From the NCBI GenBank assembly GCA_964530825.1, contig CAZHCA010000017.1, positions 30,425 through 94,424 of the forward strand: a stretch of 64,000 nucleotides of DNA. The letters are read 5' to 3'. This DNA is from CAZHCA01 sp964530825. GTDB lineage: Bacteria; Bacteroidota; Bacteroidia; Chitinophagales; Saprospiraceae. The notes below the pieces were generated by a model. The model was not told the DNA's origin. It did no database searches and saw only the letters and a program-made list of their open reading frames with translations. Position numbers and translations under genes: made by a program. This document shows, in pieces, positions 34,253 to 42,698 of the stretch. Every line of letters starts with the position of its first letter. Positions within the stretch are counted from its first letter, which is position 1.

Positions 34253-34969
34253 ATGAAAAGAATCAATTGGATAGCCCTTTTTTCAGTATTCCTATTAGGA
34301 ACCGGCTGCAATGCCAACCTTGGCGACGTACTTGACCAAACCGCCGGAGTCCTAAGCAGCGGCGACAATGCGGTCATCAGTGCCGGCCTCAAAGAAGCGC
34401 TCGACAAAGGTGTTGAAGAAGCCGTACAGAACCTGGCTCGCGAAAACGGCTATTACGAAAGCATTTACAAAATCCTGCTACCCGAAGAGGCAGAGGTGGT
34501 CACTGAGAAATTGCGGGCCATCCCGGGCTTCCAAAATATTGAGCAAAACCTGATCAAAAAGATCAACGAAGGAGCCGAATTGGCGGCCCAAGAGGCCGGC
34601 CCAATCTTCGTCAGCGCTATCCAACAGCTCACCATCCAGGATGCGTTCGACATCCTGATGGGCGAGGACGATGCCGCCACGCGCTTTCTGGAGCGCACTA
34701 CTCGTCAGCAGCTGTACGACAAATTCCGCCCGGTCATTGGTAATTCTCTAGACGAGGTGGGCGCCAAAAAGCTTTGGAGCGAAGCGACCACGACCTATAA
34801 CAAAATACCGATTTTAGAAGATGTCAACCCCGAACTAGACGACCACGTAGCCAACGAGGCGCTCGACGGCCTGTTTGGTCTGATCGAAGTGAAGGAGGCC
34901 GAAATTCGCCAAGATCCCACAGCCCGCACCACTGATCTTTTAAAGCGGGTTTTTGCCCGCCAGGATTAA
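34253..34969 (+). CDS. DUF4197-family lipoprotein
   Basis: 238 residues from the ATG at 34253, which starts a lipoprotein signal (LFSVFLLGTGC, Cys ~17). The mature protein has the order seen in DUF4197: AGLKEALDKGVEEAVQNL, the GYYESIYKILLPEEAEVVTEKLR helix pair, a central QQLTIQDAFDILMGEDDAATRFLERTTR (in parts) and a C-terminal LDGLFGLIEVKEAEIRQDP. Function unknown; expected in the periplasm or outer membrane. It lies 200 bp upstream of the EAD-STAND-LRR operon on the same strand but has its own lipoprotein theme, so I do not include it in that operon. Confidence 0.88.
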   Translation: MKRINWIALFSVFLLGTGCNANLGDVLDQTAGVLSSGDNAVISAGLKEALDKGVEEAVQNLARENGYYESIYKILLPEEAEVVTEKLRAIPGFQNIEQNLIKKINEGAELAAQEAGPIFVSAIQQLTIQDAFDILMGEDDAATRFLERTTRQQLYDKFRPVIGNSLDEVGAKKLWSEATTTYNKIPILEDVNPELDDHVANEALDGLFGLIEVKEAEIRQDPTARTTDLLKRVFARQD

Positions 34970-35168
34970 AACCAAAAGGGGACAGCGGTCGGGAAACAGC
35001 CCTGGTCGTTATCCATCTGTATTTACCCAACATGCCAAAACCTGTTTATTGTGTGGTGGCTTTTACTCGGCGGTTTTTCTCGCTACTGGTCGCGGTGTCT
35101 TTTAGCAATCTATAGGGGTTATACTATTTTTTTTCTAAATTCCACAAGGCAATATAACTCCAGAACTT

Positions 35169-35534
35169 ATGCTACACACCGAAATCCAAGACCTCATCAG
35201 TAAGGGGCTGCTCGAACAGGCTATCCAACGCATGAAAGCCGCCGCCGATCGATTGGCTGACAAAGACCTCCTAAACGCCCTTATCCATTTGTCTGGACGG
35301 TTCAGCAGCTACCAGTCGGATAAGCTAAGCGGTGTAATTAGCAACAGTCAGGCCCAGTTACTATTCAATCAGCTGACGCAGTCGGCCCTCTTCCTTTTGG
35401 ACCAGTTCCCGCCCGATGACGATGACGACAACCCCGGCAGCAACCCCGACGCCCCTGTGCCCGGTCCCACCACTGTGCAGAATGCTGGTAAGATTTACAA
35501 TATTGATAAAATCGACAAGGCCGATTTCTTCTAA
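35169..35534 (+). CDS. Small EAD-like adaptor with C-terminal KIYNI peptide
   Basis: 121 residues, no signal peptide. Residues ~4-80 show an EAD11-like helical bundle (IQDLISKGLLEQAIQRM, LIHLSGRFSSYQSDKLSGVIS), aligned by eye with the tail of the caspase at 1779-2918. An acidic linker (DDDDDNPG) and a Pro-rich stretch lead to the very C-terminus KIYNIDKIDKADFF. Almost the same peptide occurs near residue 57 of the next protein. First gene of the six-gene plus-strand operon; 15 bp to the next. Likely a homotypic-contact adaptor (inference). Confidence 0.72.
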   Translation: MLHTEIQDLISKGLLEQAIQRMKAAADRLADKDLLNALIHLSGRFSSYQSDKLSGVISNSQAQLLFNQLTQSALFLLDQFPPDDDDDNPGSNPDAPVPGPTTVQNAGKIYNIDKIDKADFF

Positions 35535-35549
35535 CCCTACCCGGAACAT

Positions 35550-36905
35550 ATGCAAGACCCCGCCAACACGGCTAACCCACAACGCATCGTCATCCAAGGT
35601 ATGGACGACCGTACAATAACTGTTCGTATCGACGGGCAGGTGCATGAGGTGTTGCGCAGACTCGAAAATCTGGAGCAACTCTTGCAGGAACAGCAGGCCC
35701 AATCCTTTCAGGTAGCCGATAAAATTTACAATATCCAGAGCATCAGTGAGGCTAACTTTAGCTTCGCCCTGGAGCGAGGGCTGGGCAGTAAGATCCTGCC
35801 TGAAGAGCTAGTCGACAACCTGATCACCGACGAAAACCGCTGGGTGGAGAGCCTCAAGCAGGCCCTTTTGCGACAAAACGTGGCCGTCGGCAGTCGCCCC
35901 ATGGATGTCTTCTCGCACTACGGCTGGCTGATTGAAACGTTCTTGCAAAAGCTAGAGACCCCCATTGGCAAAAAGCAGAATCTGCGCCGGCTGTCGTTTC
36001 TGGCCGAGGCCTTCCAAAGCTCACTGCGCTACCTATGTTATTTGCAGGTCATCCAGCTGGTGCAGGCCCAACCAGCGAAGGTCCTGCCGGCAGTAAAGGC
36101 CTTCCTGTGTATGAGTGGAGCGGATTACCTTGATTTTGACTACCTGGACCTGCTGATCGTGGCCACCGACCAACTGGACCAAGTCGCCGAAGGCGGGTTT
36201 GTTGCCCAGCTTTCGGAAATTGCCGAAGAGTTGCGCGAACCCGAGACCGAACTCTTTGGCGCTGTCGTGTTTATGGAAGACCAGCGCAAGCGCCTGCGGC
36301 GCGGTATTCAGGCGCCGGAAAATGACCAATTGGCCCAGTTGCTCCAAGAATACCTCACAGCCCTGGTCTACTGGCTGCGGCGCCTAAGCTTTCTGGCCAG
36401 TTACCGCCTGGTGTCGATCAAAGACATCAACCTGAGCTATCGCCTTGGCACCCAGAAGAATTTTGTACACGAATACGGAGAGTTGCACGGCGTGTATGAT
36501 CAGCTGTTTTCTGAGACGTCAGGGGAGGAAGAATACCGCCGCCTGATGCGAGAGGGTGTTTTCACCTACAATAAGAGCGTGCTCCTCCTGCGTGGTAGCA
36601 ACGTAGAGCTAGGACTGCAGCAGATCGCCGATCCGGCCAGCTACCCATCGCTGTCCCCTTTCATCATCGATCAAAGTGTGTTTGCCACCAAGCCTACCCA
36701 GACGCCTGAGATCTACTATTTTACCGGTTATGATGCCAAAAAGTGGCAGTACCAGTTTGCCCTCTACAAAAACGAATTACCCCTGGACGATCGGCCGGTC
36801 AAAAGCAATAAGTATCTGACCGTTAGGGCCCAGAACAACAACCAACCGAAACTCGACGAGCTATTCGAACAAATGCAATCGCTGTTTAAATCCTTGAGAA
36901 AATGA
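35550..36905 (+). CDS. Unrecognised 451-residue protein with KIYNI motif
   Basis: No known family recognised and no signal peptide. Residues ~8-50 form two short strands and a coiled-coil-like helix (LRRLENLEQLLQEQQAQ), followed by KIYNIQSISEANFSF (~57-71), which parallels the C-terminal peptide of the previous protein. The middle (~90-330) is alpha-helical and Leu-rich (LRRLSFLAEAFQSSLRYLCYL). The C-terminal ~100 residues are strand-rich with aromatic residues (EIYYFTGYDAKKWQYQFALY) and end in a helix. The stop overlaps the STAND ATG (ATGA), so translation is coupled. Probably a stoichiometric partner of the STAND NTPase. Confidence 0.75.
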   Translation: MQDPANTANPQRIVIQGMDDRTITVRIDGQVHEVLRRLENLEQLLQEQQAQSFQVADKIYNIQSISEANFSFALERGLGSKILPEELVDNLITDENRWVESLKQALLRQNVAVGSRPMDVFSHYGWLIETFLQKLETPIGKKQNLRRLSFLAEAFQSSLRYLCYLQVIQLVQAQPAKVLPAVKAFLCMSGADYLDFDYLDLLIVATDQLDQVAEGGFVAQLSEIAEELREPETELFGAVVFMEDQRKRLRRGIQAPENDQLAQLLQEYLTALVYWLRRLSFLASYRLVSIKDINLSYRLGTQKNFVHEYGELHGVYDQLFSETSGEEEYRRLMREGVFTYNKSVLLLRGSNVELGLQQIADPASYPSLSPFIIDQSVFATKPTQTPEIYYFTGYDAKKWQYQFALYKNELPLDDRPVKSNKYLTVRAQNNNQPKLDELFEQMQSLFKSLRK

Positions 36906-38764
36906 GCACGCGGCGGTCGCCTTTCAAGTTTCTGGATGCCTACCAGGAACAAGACATCGACATTTTCTTCGGGCGCGAAAAGGAGACCGAGGAGTTATAC
37001 GAGGCCCTCAGTGGGGTAAAACACCTGCTGGTCTACGGTCCATCGGGTGCCGGCAAGACCAGCCTGATCGAGTGCGGCCTGCGCAACCAATTTTCCGATG
37101 CCGATTGGTATGCCCTCACCATTCGTAAGGGGGCCAATATCAATGCCTCGGTATTTGCCCAGATCAATGCCGCCCTGAAAAATCAGCTCGACCCGGAGCC
37201 CGCCTCCCAATTGCCCAGCGATCCCGACCGCTCTTTTGGCGACGCCATCGAGCAATTGTTTGCCAAACGTTATCAGCCCATTTACTTGCTTTTCGATCAG
37301 TTTGAGGAGTTGCTGATCTCGGGTGGGGAAGGGGAAAAGGTTGAATTTTTCCAACGCCTCGATCGCCTCATCCGCCAGCGTATACCCTGCCGGGTGTTGT
37401 TGGTCATGCGGGAGGAGTTCATTGGCCACCTTTTCGAATTTGAGCTCCACTGCCCGAGTATTTTCCAATACCGCTATCGCCTGGAAAAAATGGGCCGCCG
37501 CAACGTATACGAGGTGATTCGGAAGACCCTGCAGGCCCCCAAGTACAACTCCGCCTTTGCGGTGACCAATAGCGAAGTTTTGGCCGAACTCATCCTGTCG
37601 CGCCTACCCGACCAGCGGCGCGAGATAGAGTTGTCGCACGTTCAGGTATTTTTGAGCGAGCTATGGGAGCGGGCCGTCCTGGAAAACGGTCAATCAGATC
37701 GCCCCGTGCTACGGGCCGGCCTGGTCCAGGAAGCCGACCAGTTGGAAGGTATCCTGGATAGCTTTCTCAAACGTCAGTTGAAAGAGTTGGGCGCATCCTA
37801 CGGGCAGCAGGTCCCGCTGGAAGTGTTAGCTTGCATGATCTCCGAGCGCCATACCAAGCTGCAGCTATCAGTGGGGGAGGTAGAGGCCCAGCTGACCCAG
37901 AACCAAGTGACCTTGAATACCCCCCTATACCAATTGATCCAAGAATTAGAGCGTCGGCGCATCGTGCGTAGTCTGCGCTCGGGCGAACGCATCCAGTACG
38001 AAATCAGCCACGACACCCTAGCCCAGGTGGTGGGGCAGAACCTGACCGAAGAGATGCAAATGCGGGAGCGCGCCCGGGAGGTGTATCGGGTATACGATGA
38101 CAAGCAAGGATTGCTTTCTCCTGAGGATCTGGATTTTTTGCGTCCCTACCAAGCTTATTTACCATATCCCAAAAGATTGGCTGGCCGAGTTATGGAGAGC
38201 CGTGCTGAAAACGAGCGCCGTGCTAACGATCGCTTACGGGAGGCGGAGGCCCAGGCCGAACGGGAACGAGGCTTGCGCAAAGAAGCCGAGGGCAATGCCC
38301 GTCGGGCACGCATCCGCACCCGGGTAGCAGCCGGGGTGGCCATCGTAGCCCTGTTTTTAGCCGGCTTGGCCGGCTTGTTTTTTCGAAATGCCCAAACCCA
38401 AAGGCGCATAGCCCAGGAACAGGAGCAGGAGGCCATAAAATTGGCCGATCTGGCTATACAGCGTGAGCAAACTGCCGATAGCCTGCGCCGGCTGGCCGAA
38501 ACCCAGACCGATTCTATCCAACAGGTGCTTGATCGATTGCAAGTAGCAACTACTGCTAGGGTAGAAGCCGAGACCGCCCGTGACCAGGCCGAAGAAGAGG
38601 CCGAGGCCGAGCGCAAAAAGCAGGTAGCCACGATGGTTGAGGATATCAAGAACCTTTTGGCCATCGGCGATAAGGTAGGCGCTAGCAAGATTTGGCGGGA
38701 AGCCAAGGCCCTGGACCCTAACAATCCCAATCTGCAGCGCCTAGAAAATCTAGTTCGGCAGTAA
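36902..38764 (+). CDS. STAND-type P-loop NTPase with membrane segment and coiled coils
   Basis: 620 residues. The nSTAND-like NTPase module has Walker A GPSGAGKTS (46-54) and Walker B with the following acidic pair, LLFDQFEELL (~129-138), a recognisable nSTAND1 form. Helical and winged-helix-like parts follow to ~400 (YEISHDTLAQVVG). A charged coiled coil (~440-470) precedes one membrane helix (VAIVALFLAGLAGLFF, ~477-495); a second coiled coil (~500-580) and a short helical, TPR-like end (DKVGASKIWREAKALDPNNP) complete it. There is no fused repeat sensor and no effector domain, unlike most STAND proteins; those functions seem to be on neighbouring genes. Starts inside the stop of the previous gene. 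Confidence 0.88.
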   Translation: MSTRRSPFKFLDAYQEQDIDIFFGREKETEELYEALSGVKHLLVYGPSGAGKTSLIECGLRNQFSDADWYALTIRKGANINASVFAQINAALKNQLDPEPASQLPSDPDRSFGDAIEQLFAKRYQPIYLLFDQFEELLISGGEGEKVEFFQRLDRLIRQRIPCRVLLVMREEFIGHLFEFELHCPSIFQYRYRLEKMGRRNVYEVIRKTLQAPKYNSAFAVTNSEVLAELILSRLPDQRREIELSHVQVFLSELWERAVLENGQSDRPVLRAGLVQEADQLEGILDSFLKRQLKELGASYGQQVPLEVLACMISERHTKLQLSVGEVEAQLTQNQVTLNTPLYQLIQELERRRIVRSLRSGERIQYEISHDTLAQVVGQNLTEEMQMRERAREVYRVYDDKQGLLSPEDLDFLRPYQAYLPYPKRLAGRVMESRAENERRANDRLREAEAQAERERGLRKEAEGNARRARIRTRVAAGVAIVALFLAGLAGLFFRNAQTQRRIAQEQEQEAIKLADLAIQREQTADSLRRLAETQTDSIQQVLDRLQVATTARVEAETARDQAEEEAEAERKKQVATMVEDIKNLLAIGDKVGASKIWREAKALDPNNPNLQRLENLVRQ

Positions 38765-38780
38765 TCATATCACTCATCCT

Positions 38781-40901
38781 ATGATCCGTTTTTGTGTCTT
38801 TATTTGGAACCTTTTTTTGAGCATTGGAATATATGGTCAGTCGGAGACGCATTGCCGTGACCTGAGCAAATACCAATACGCCATGCAGGCGGCCGACAGC
38901 TGCAATGCCCAACGCGACTTCCGCTGCGCACAGAACTACTACAATGCTGCTAAGGTTTATTGTCGTGATAGCGTAGATCGGATCGATCGGGCTAAGGACC
39001 GGCTGTTTATTCGCATTAATAACCTGCGAGTAGAGGCCGATTCCCTGCAGCAAGTGACCGAAGTCGCCCTGCAGACAGCAAGTTCTGCCCTTGATCAGGC
39101 CCAAAAACTGATCGATGCTTTTTATTTCTACGATGGAAAATATGCCTTGGCTTACGGAAAGAAAGATTATGAAAACGTGTTTTATTTCATTGACCGGCAG
39201 GGAGATGAGGTGAACGCATTGGGGCGGTGGGTCAAGGCCGAGCAATTTGATGACCTAGGTTATGCCAAGGTAGTTGACGAAACAGGTACCAACTATCTAT
39301 TAGATACCCTGGGTACTACCTATCCGGTTGCTATTCGGATAGATAATCTCACCAAAAACATCACGGCCCTGGATCTGAGGAAACAAGACCTCAGGGAATT
39401 ACCCGATCTTTCCAAATGGCAACAGCTGCGCATCCTATTGCTTTCAGAAAATGGACTGACAAACCTGCCGTCCAAAATCGGGCAACTACAAGAGTTGCAA
39501 ACACTGGACTTAAGTTTTAACGAACTGACGAGCTTACCGGAAAGCATCGGCCAATTAAAACGCCTGCAAACGCTGGATTTATTTCGCAATCAACTCGGCA
39601 GCCTGCCAGAAAGTATTGGGCAATTGCAAAGACTACAGGTGTTGGTTTTAGGTATTAATCAACTCAGGAGTCTGCCGGAAAATACCGGCCAACTGCAAAA
39701 TCTGCATATGCTGGTTTTATATGAAAACCAACTCACGAGCTTACCGGAAAGCATCGGTCAACTGCAGCGATTACAAGCACTGTTTTTATTTAATAATCAA
39801 CTCGAACGCCTGCCAGAAAGTATCGGACAATTGTACAGCTTGCAAAACCTCTATTTATCGCACAATCAATTGATGAGGTTGCCCGAAAGCTTGACCCATT
39901 TGCGAAACCTGCAAGTGCTAAATGTAGATGATAATGCACTAACCAGCCTACCGGTCAGAATCGGACAACTGAAGCATCTACAAACGCTATATGTGCAAAG
40001 AAATCAACTGACGAGCTTACCAGAAAGCATCGGGCAATTGTACAGCTTGCAAAACCTTTATTTATCCCATAATCAACTGACGAGGTTGCCCGAAAGCTTG
40101 ACCCATTTGCCGAACCTACAACGCCTGGATTTAATAAATAATCAACTCACGCGGCTACCGGAAAGCATTGGTCGACTGCAGAACCTACAACGCCTGGATT
40201 TAAATAGAAATCACCTGGCAGGCCTGCCGCCCAGTATTGGTCAACTACAACATCTGCTAGAGTTGGGTTTAGGATCCAATCAACTTACGCGGCTACCGGA
40301 AAGCATTGGTCGACTGCAAAACCTGCAAAAGCTGTATTTATTCCATAATCAACTTACAAGCCTACCTGACAGCATCGGGCATTTGCAAAACCTGCAAAAG
40401 CTGTATCTGAGCGATAATGAACTCACGGCCCTACCGGAAAGCATGGCTCAACTGCAAAGCCTGCAAGAGCTGGATTTACGTAGAAATCAATTTACCAGCC
40501 TGCCGGTGAATATTCAACAACTGCAAGGCCTGCAAGAGATAGATTTAGGTTCTAATCAATTTGCGATTTTACCAGCTAGCATCGGGCAGCTGCAAAGCCT
40601 GAAAAGGCTGGGTTTAGCATACAATACACTCACGAGCCTACCCGTCAGTATCGGCCAACTGCAAAGCCTGCAAGAGCTGGATCTAGCGGGCAATAAGCTC
40701 ACCAACCTACCCGATAGCATCGGGCAACTGCAAGGATTATTAGGCCTGGACTTGCGTGATAATAAACTCACGCGCCTGCCAGAAAACTTAAAGCAATTGG
40801 CAAACTTGAAGTCCTTTTCAATATCTGGTAACCCGCTACCCGAGCAGGAGATCGAGCGGATACGCCAACAATTACCCCATTGTCAAATTTATTCAAAATA
40901 G
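38781..40901 (+). CDS. Exported leucine-rich-repeat protein (LRR-1)
   Basis: 706 residues. A signal peptide (~1-20, IGIYGQ) is followed by a four-cysteine module (C25, C41, C49, C61; AADSCNAQRDFRCAQNYYNA), a helical segment (DRAKDRLF to LDQAQKLIDAFYFY) and a WG-repeat-like strand segment (~115-185; YFIDRQGDE and YLLDTLG). About 20 tandem 23-residue LRRs (~190-675) have consensus LQxLxLxxNxLTxLPxSIGQLQx, ending in a cap with NPLPEQEIERI and a fifth Cys (LPHCQIY). Units are exactly 69 bp and some are nearly identical in DNA. Third after the STAND gene (16 bp). Likely ligand-binding sensor of the system, acting outside the cytoplasm if the signal is used. Confidence 0.88.
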   Translation: MIRFCVFIWNLFLSIGIYGQSETHCRDLSKYQYAMQAADSCNAQRDFRCAQNYYNAAKVYCRDSVDRIDRAKDRLFIRINNLRVEADSLQQVTEVALQTASSALDQAQKLIDAFYFYDGKYALAYGKKDYENVFYFIDRQGDEVNALGRWVKAEQFDDLGYAKVVDETGTNYLLDTLGTTYPVAIRIDNLTKNITALDLRKQDLRELPDLSKWQQLRILLLSENGLTNLPSKIGQLQELQTLDLSFNELTSLPESIGQLKRLQTLDLFRNQLGSLPESIGQLQRLQVLVLGINQLRSLPENTGQLQNLHMLVLYENQLTSLPESIGQLQRLQALFLFNNQLERLPESIGQLYSLQNLYLSHNQLMRLPESLTHLRNLQVLNVDDNALTSLPVRIGQLKHLQTLYVQRNQLTSLPESIGQLYSLQNLYLSHNQLTRLPESLTHLPNLQRLDLINNQLTRLPESIGRLQNLQRLDLNRNHLAGLPPSIGQLQHLLELGLGSNQLTRLPESIGRLQNLQKLYLFHNQLTSLPDSIGHLQNLQKLYLSDNELTALPESMAQLQSLQELDLRRNQFTSLPVNIQQLQGLQEIDLGSNQFAILPASIGQLQSLKRLGLAYNTLTSLPVSIGQLQSLQELDLAGNKLTNLPDSIGQLQGLLGLDLRDNKLTRLPENLKQLANLKSFSISGNPLPEQEIERIRQQLPHCQIYSK

Positions 40902-40908
40902 ATCGAGA

Positions 40909-42678
40909 ATGAATCGCTTGCCTCTGCTTATTTTATCGGTCTTTACCCTCCAGCTTACTGCCCAATCGAATTGCCGGAACCTGGATAAGTATAGGTTGGC
41001 CTTCAGCGCTGCCGACAGTTGTATCGAACAAGGGAAATTTCGCTGTGCCCAGCAATTTTACAGTGCTGCTGAAACCTATTGCCGAGATAGTATCGACCAG
41101 GTGCGGGCAGCTAAGGACTCTTTGTTTAATGTTGCCCAGGAGGCCTTGGATCAGGCAAAAAAGCTGGTGGATGCCTTCTATTTTTACAAGGATAAATATG
41201 CCCTGGCCTACGGAGAAAGAGATTTTACTAATGCGTTTTATTTTATTGATAAACACGGCCATGAAATGCTGCATTTTGGGCGATGGTTGAAAGCCGAACA
41301 GTTTGATTATATTGGAATGGCCAAAGTTGTGGACCGCTATGGAAAGCAATTCTTGTTAGACACTTTGGGTAGGGCCTATCCAGTAGCCTATCGCATAGAA
41401 TCTATGGGTCAGCAGATTACGGCCCTGGATTTAAGATTACAGCAAAGGAAGGAATTGCCTGACTTGTCTCGGTGGAATCAGTTAGTTTTGCTCTTGCTTT
41501 CCGAAAACACACTGACAAGCCTACCCAGAAGTCTGGGCCAACTTCCTCAATTGCAATCGTTATATTTAGATTTTAACGAGCTGAAGGAGTTACCAGCCAA
41601 TCTCGGCCAACTTAGTCAATTGCAAATATTGACGCTCGAGCGCAACCAGCTGGCTACTCTCCCTGCCAGCTTTGGGGAGCTCAAGAAGCTGGAAGTACTG
41701 GAACTAGCAAATAACGAATTGCAGGTGCTGCCGACGAGCTTTGGTCAATTGAAAAGACTGCGGAGGCTAAACCTCTCTAATAATGCGCTAACAAAATTGC
41801 CCTCTAACTTCGGTCAGTTGAAACAGCTGGAAAGCCTGGATCTGAGAGGGAATGATCTGCACAGTCTGCCAGCAGGCTTTGGCCAACTGGCGCAACTGCA
41901 ATCCTTATACCTTTATGAAAACCAGCTCCGGGCATTATCGACCGACTTTGGGCAGTTGAGGCAGCTAAAATCACTGTACTTAAGCCGTAACCAGCTCACC
42001 CAATTGCCGGCATCCTTTGCTCGGCTGGAAAACCTTGAAAAAGCCGATCTAAATAAAAATCAGCTTCGTTCACTGCCATTGGATATTGGGCAGCTGGAAA
42101 ACCTGCATACCCTAAAACTAAGCGCTAATCAGCTTCGGGAATTACCGGAATCCATTGGTCAGTTGCAGAACCTGACAACGCTGTTGTTAGGTGATAATCA
42201 ACTGCAGAATTTACCAGGATCTATGGCACAGCTTTCTCGCCTTCAATATCTTTCCTTGGGCGGCAATAAATTCAACGTACTGCCAGAATACCTGGGAGAC
42301 TTGGAGGTACTACAAATCCTCGACCTGAGGTACAATCAACTGACGGATCTGCCGGCAAGTTTGGGACAACTTCAGAAATTGAAAACCCTTCATATAGATG
42401 GGAACTTGTTCGAAGCCCTTCCAACGAGCATTATTCGACTGAAGCAACTCGAGACGTTAACCTTGGGTGGGAACCGGCTATCTGAGCTTCCCGAAAGTAT
42501 CGGTCAACTGCAAAACTTGCAGACCCTGTATTTAGGTGGCAACCAGCTTCGTAATCTTCCGGCAAGTATCGTGGAATTGCCTTATTTGAAACGGCTCGAT
42601 CTGAGTAACAACCCCATGCCCTTCTCCGAAATTGAACGACTCCAAAAGCTATTGCCAGACTGCGATATTCTTTTCTAA
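40909..42678 (+). CDS. Exported leucine-rich-repeat protein (LRR-2)
   Basis: 589 residues, paralogue of LRR-1. Signal peptide (~1-19, LQLTAQ), cysteines at 22, 38, 46 and 58 with exactly the same 16-8-12 spacing, the helical and WG-like segment (SLFNVAQEALDQAKKLVDAFYFY, then YFIDKHGHE), and about 16 full 23-residue LRRs with consensus LxxLxLxxNQLxxLPxxFGQLxx. It lacks part of the helix preceding the WG-like segment (RINNLRVEADSL) found in the other two. The cap is NPMPFSEIERLQ ending LPDCDILF. Begins 7 bp after LRR-1. Confidence 0.88.
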   Translation: MNRLPLLILSVFTLQLTAQSNCRNLDKYRLAFSAADSCIEQGKFRCAQQFYSAAETYCRDSIDQVRAAKDSLFNVAQEALDQAKKLVDAFYFYKDKYALAYGERDFTNAFYFIDKHGHEMLHFGRWLKAEQFDYIGMAKVVDRYGKQFLLDTLGRAYPVAYRIESMGQQITALDLRLQQRKELPDLSRWNQLVLLLLSENTLTSLPRSLGQLPQLQSLYLDFNELKELPANLGQLSQLQILTLERNQLATLPASFGELKKLEVLELANNELQVLPTSFGQLKRLRRLNLSNNALTKLPSNFGQLKQLESLDLRGNDLHSLPAGFGQLAQLQSLYLYENQLRALSTDFGQLRQLKSLYLSRNQLTQLPASFARLENLEKADLNKNQLRSLPLDIGQLENLHTLKLSANQLRELPESIGQLQNLTTLLLGDNQLQNLPGSMAQLSRLQYLSLGGNKFNVLPEYLGDLEVLQILDLRYNQLTDLPASLGQLQKLKTLHIDGNLFEALPTSIIRLKQLETLTLGGNRLSELPESIGQLQNLQTLYLGGNQLRNLPASIVELPYLKRLDLSNNPMPFSEIERLQKLLPDCDILF

Positions 42679-42698
42679 TCACCCCAAATGGTCGAACC

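Noticed and set aside
34253..34969. DUF4197 lipoprotein as first gene of the EAD-STAND-LRR operon
   Set aside because: A 200-bp gap separates it and this family is widespread outside such loci.
39400..40850. Regular 69-bp repeats as a CRISPR or minisatellite array
   Set aside because: The repeats are in frame, encode a clean 23-residue LRR consensus and have no constant-repeat/variable-spacer layout.
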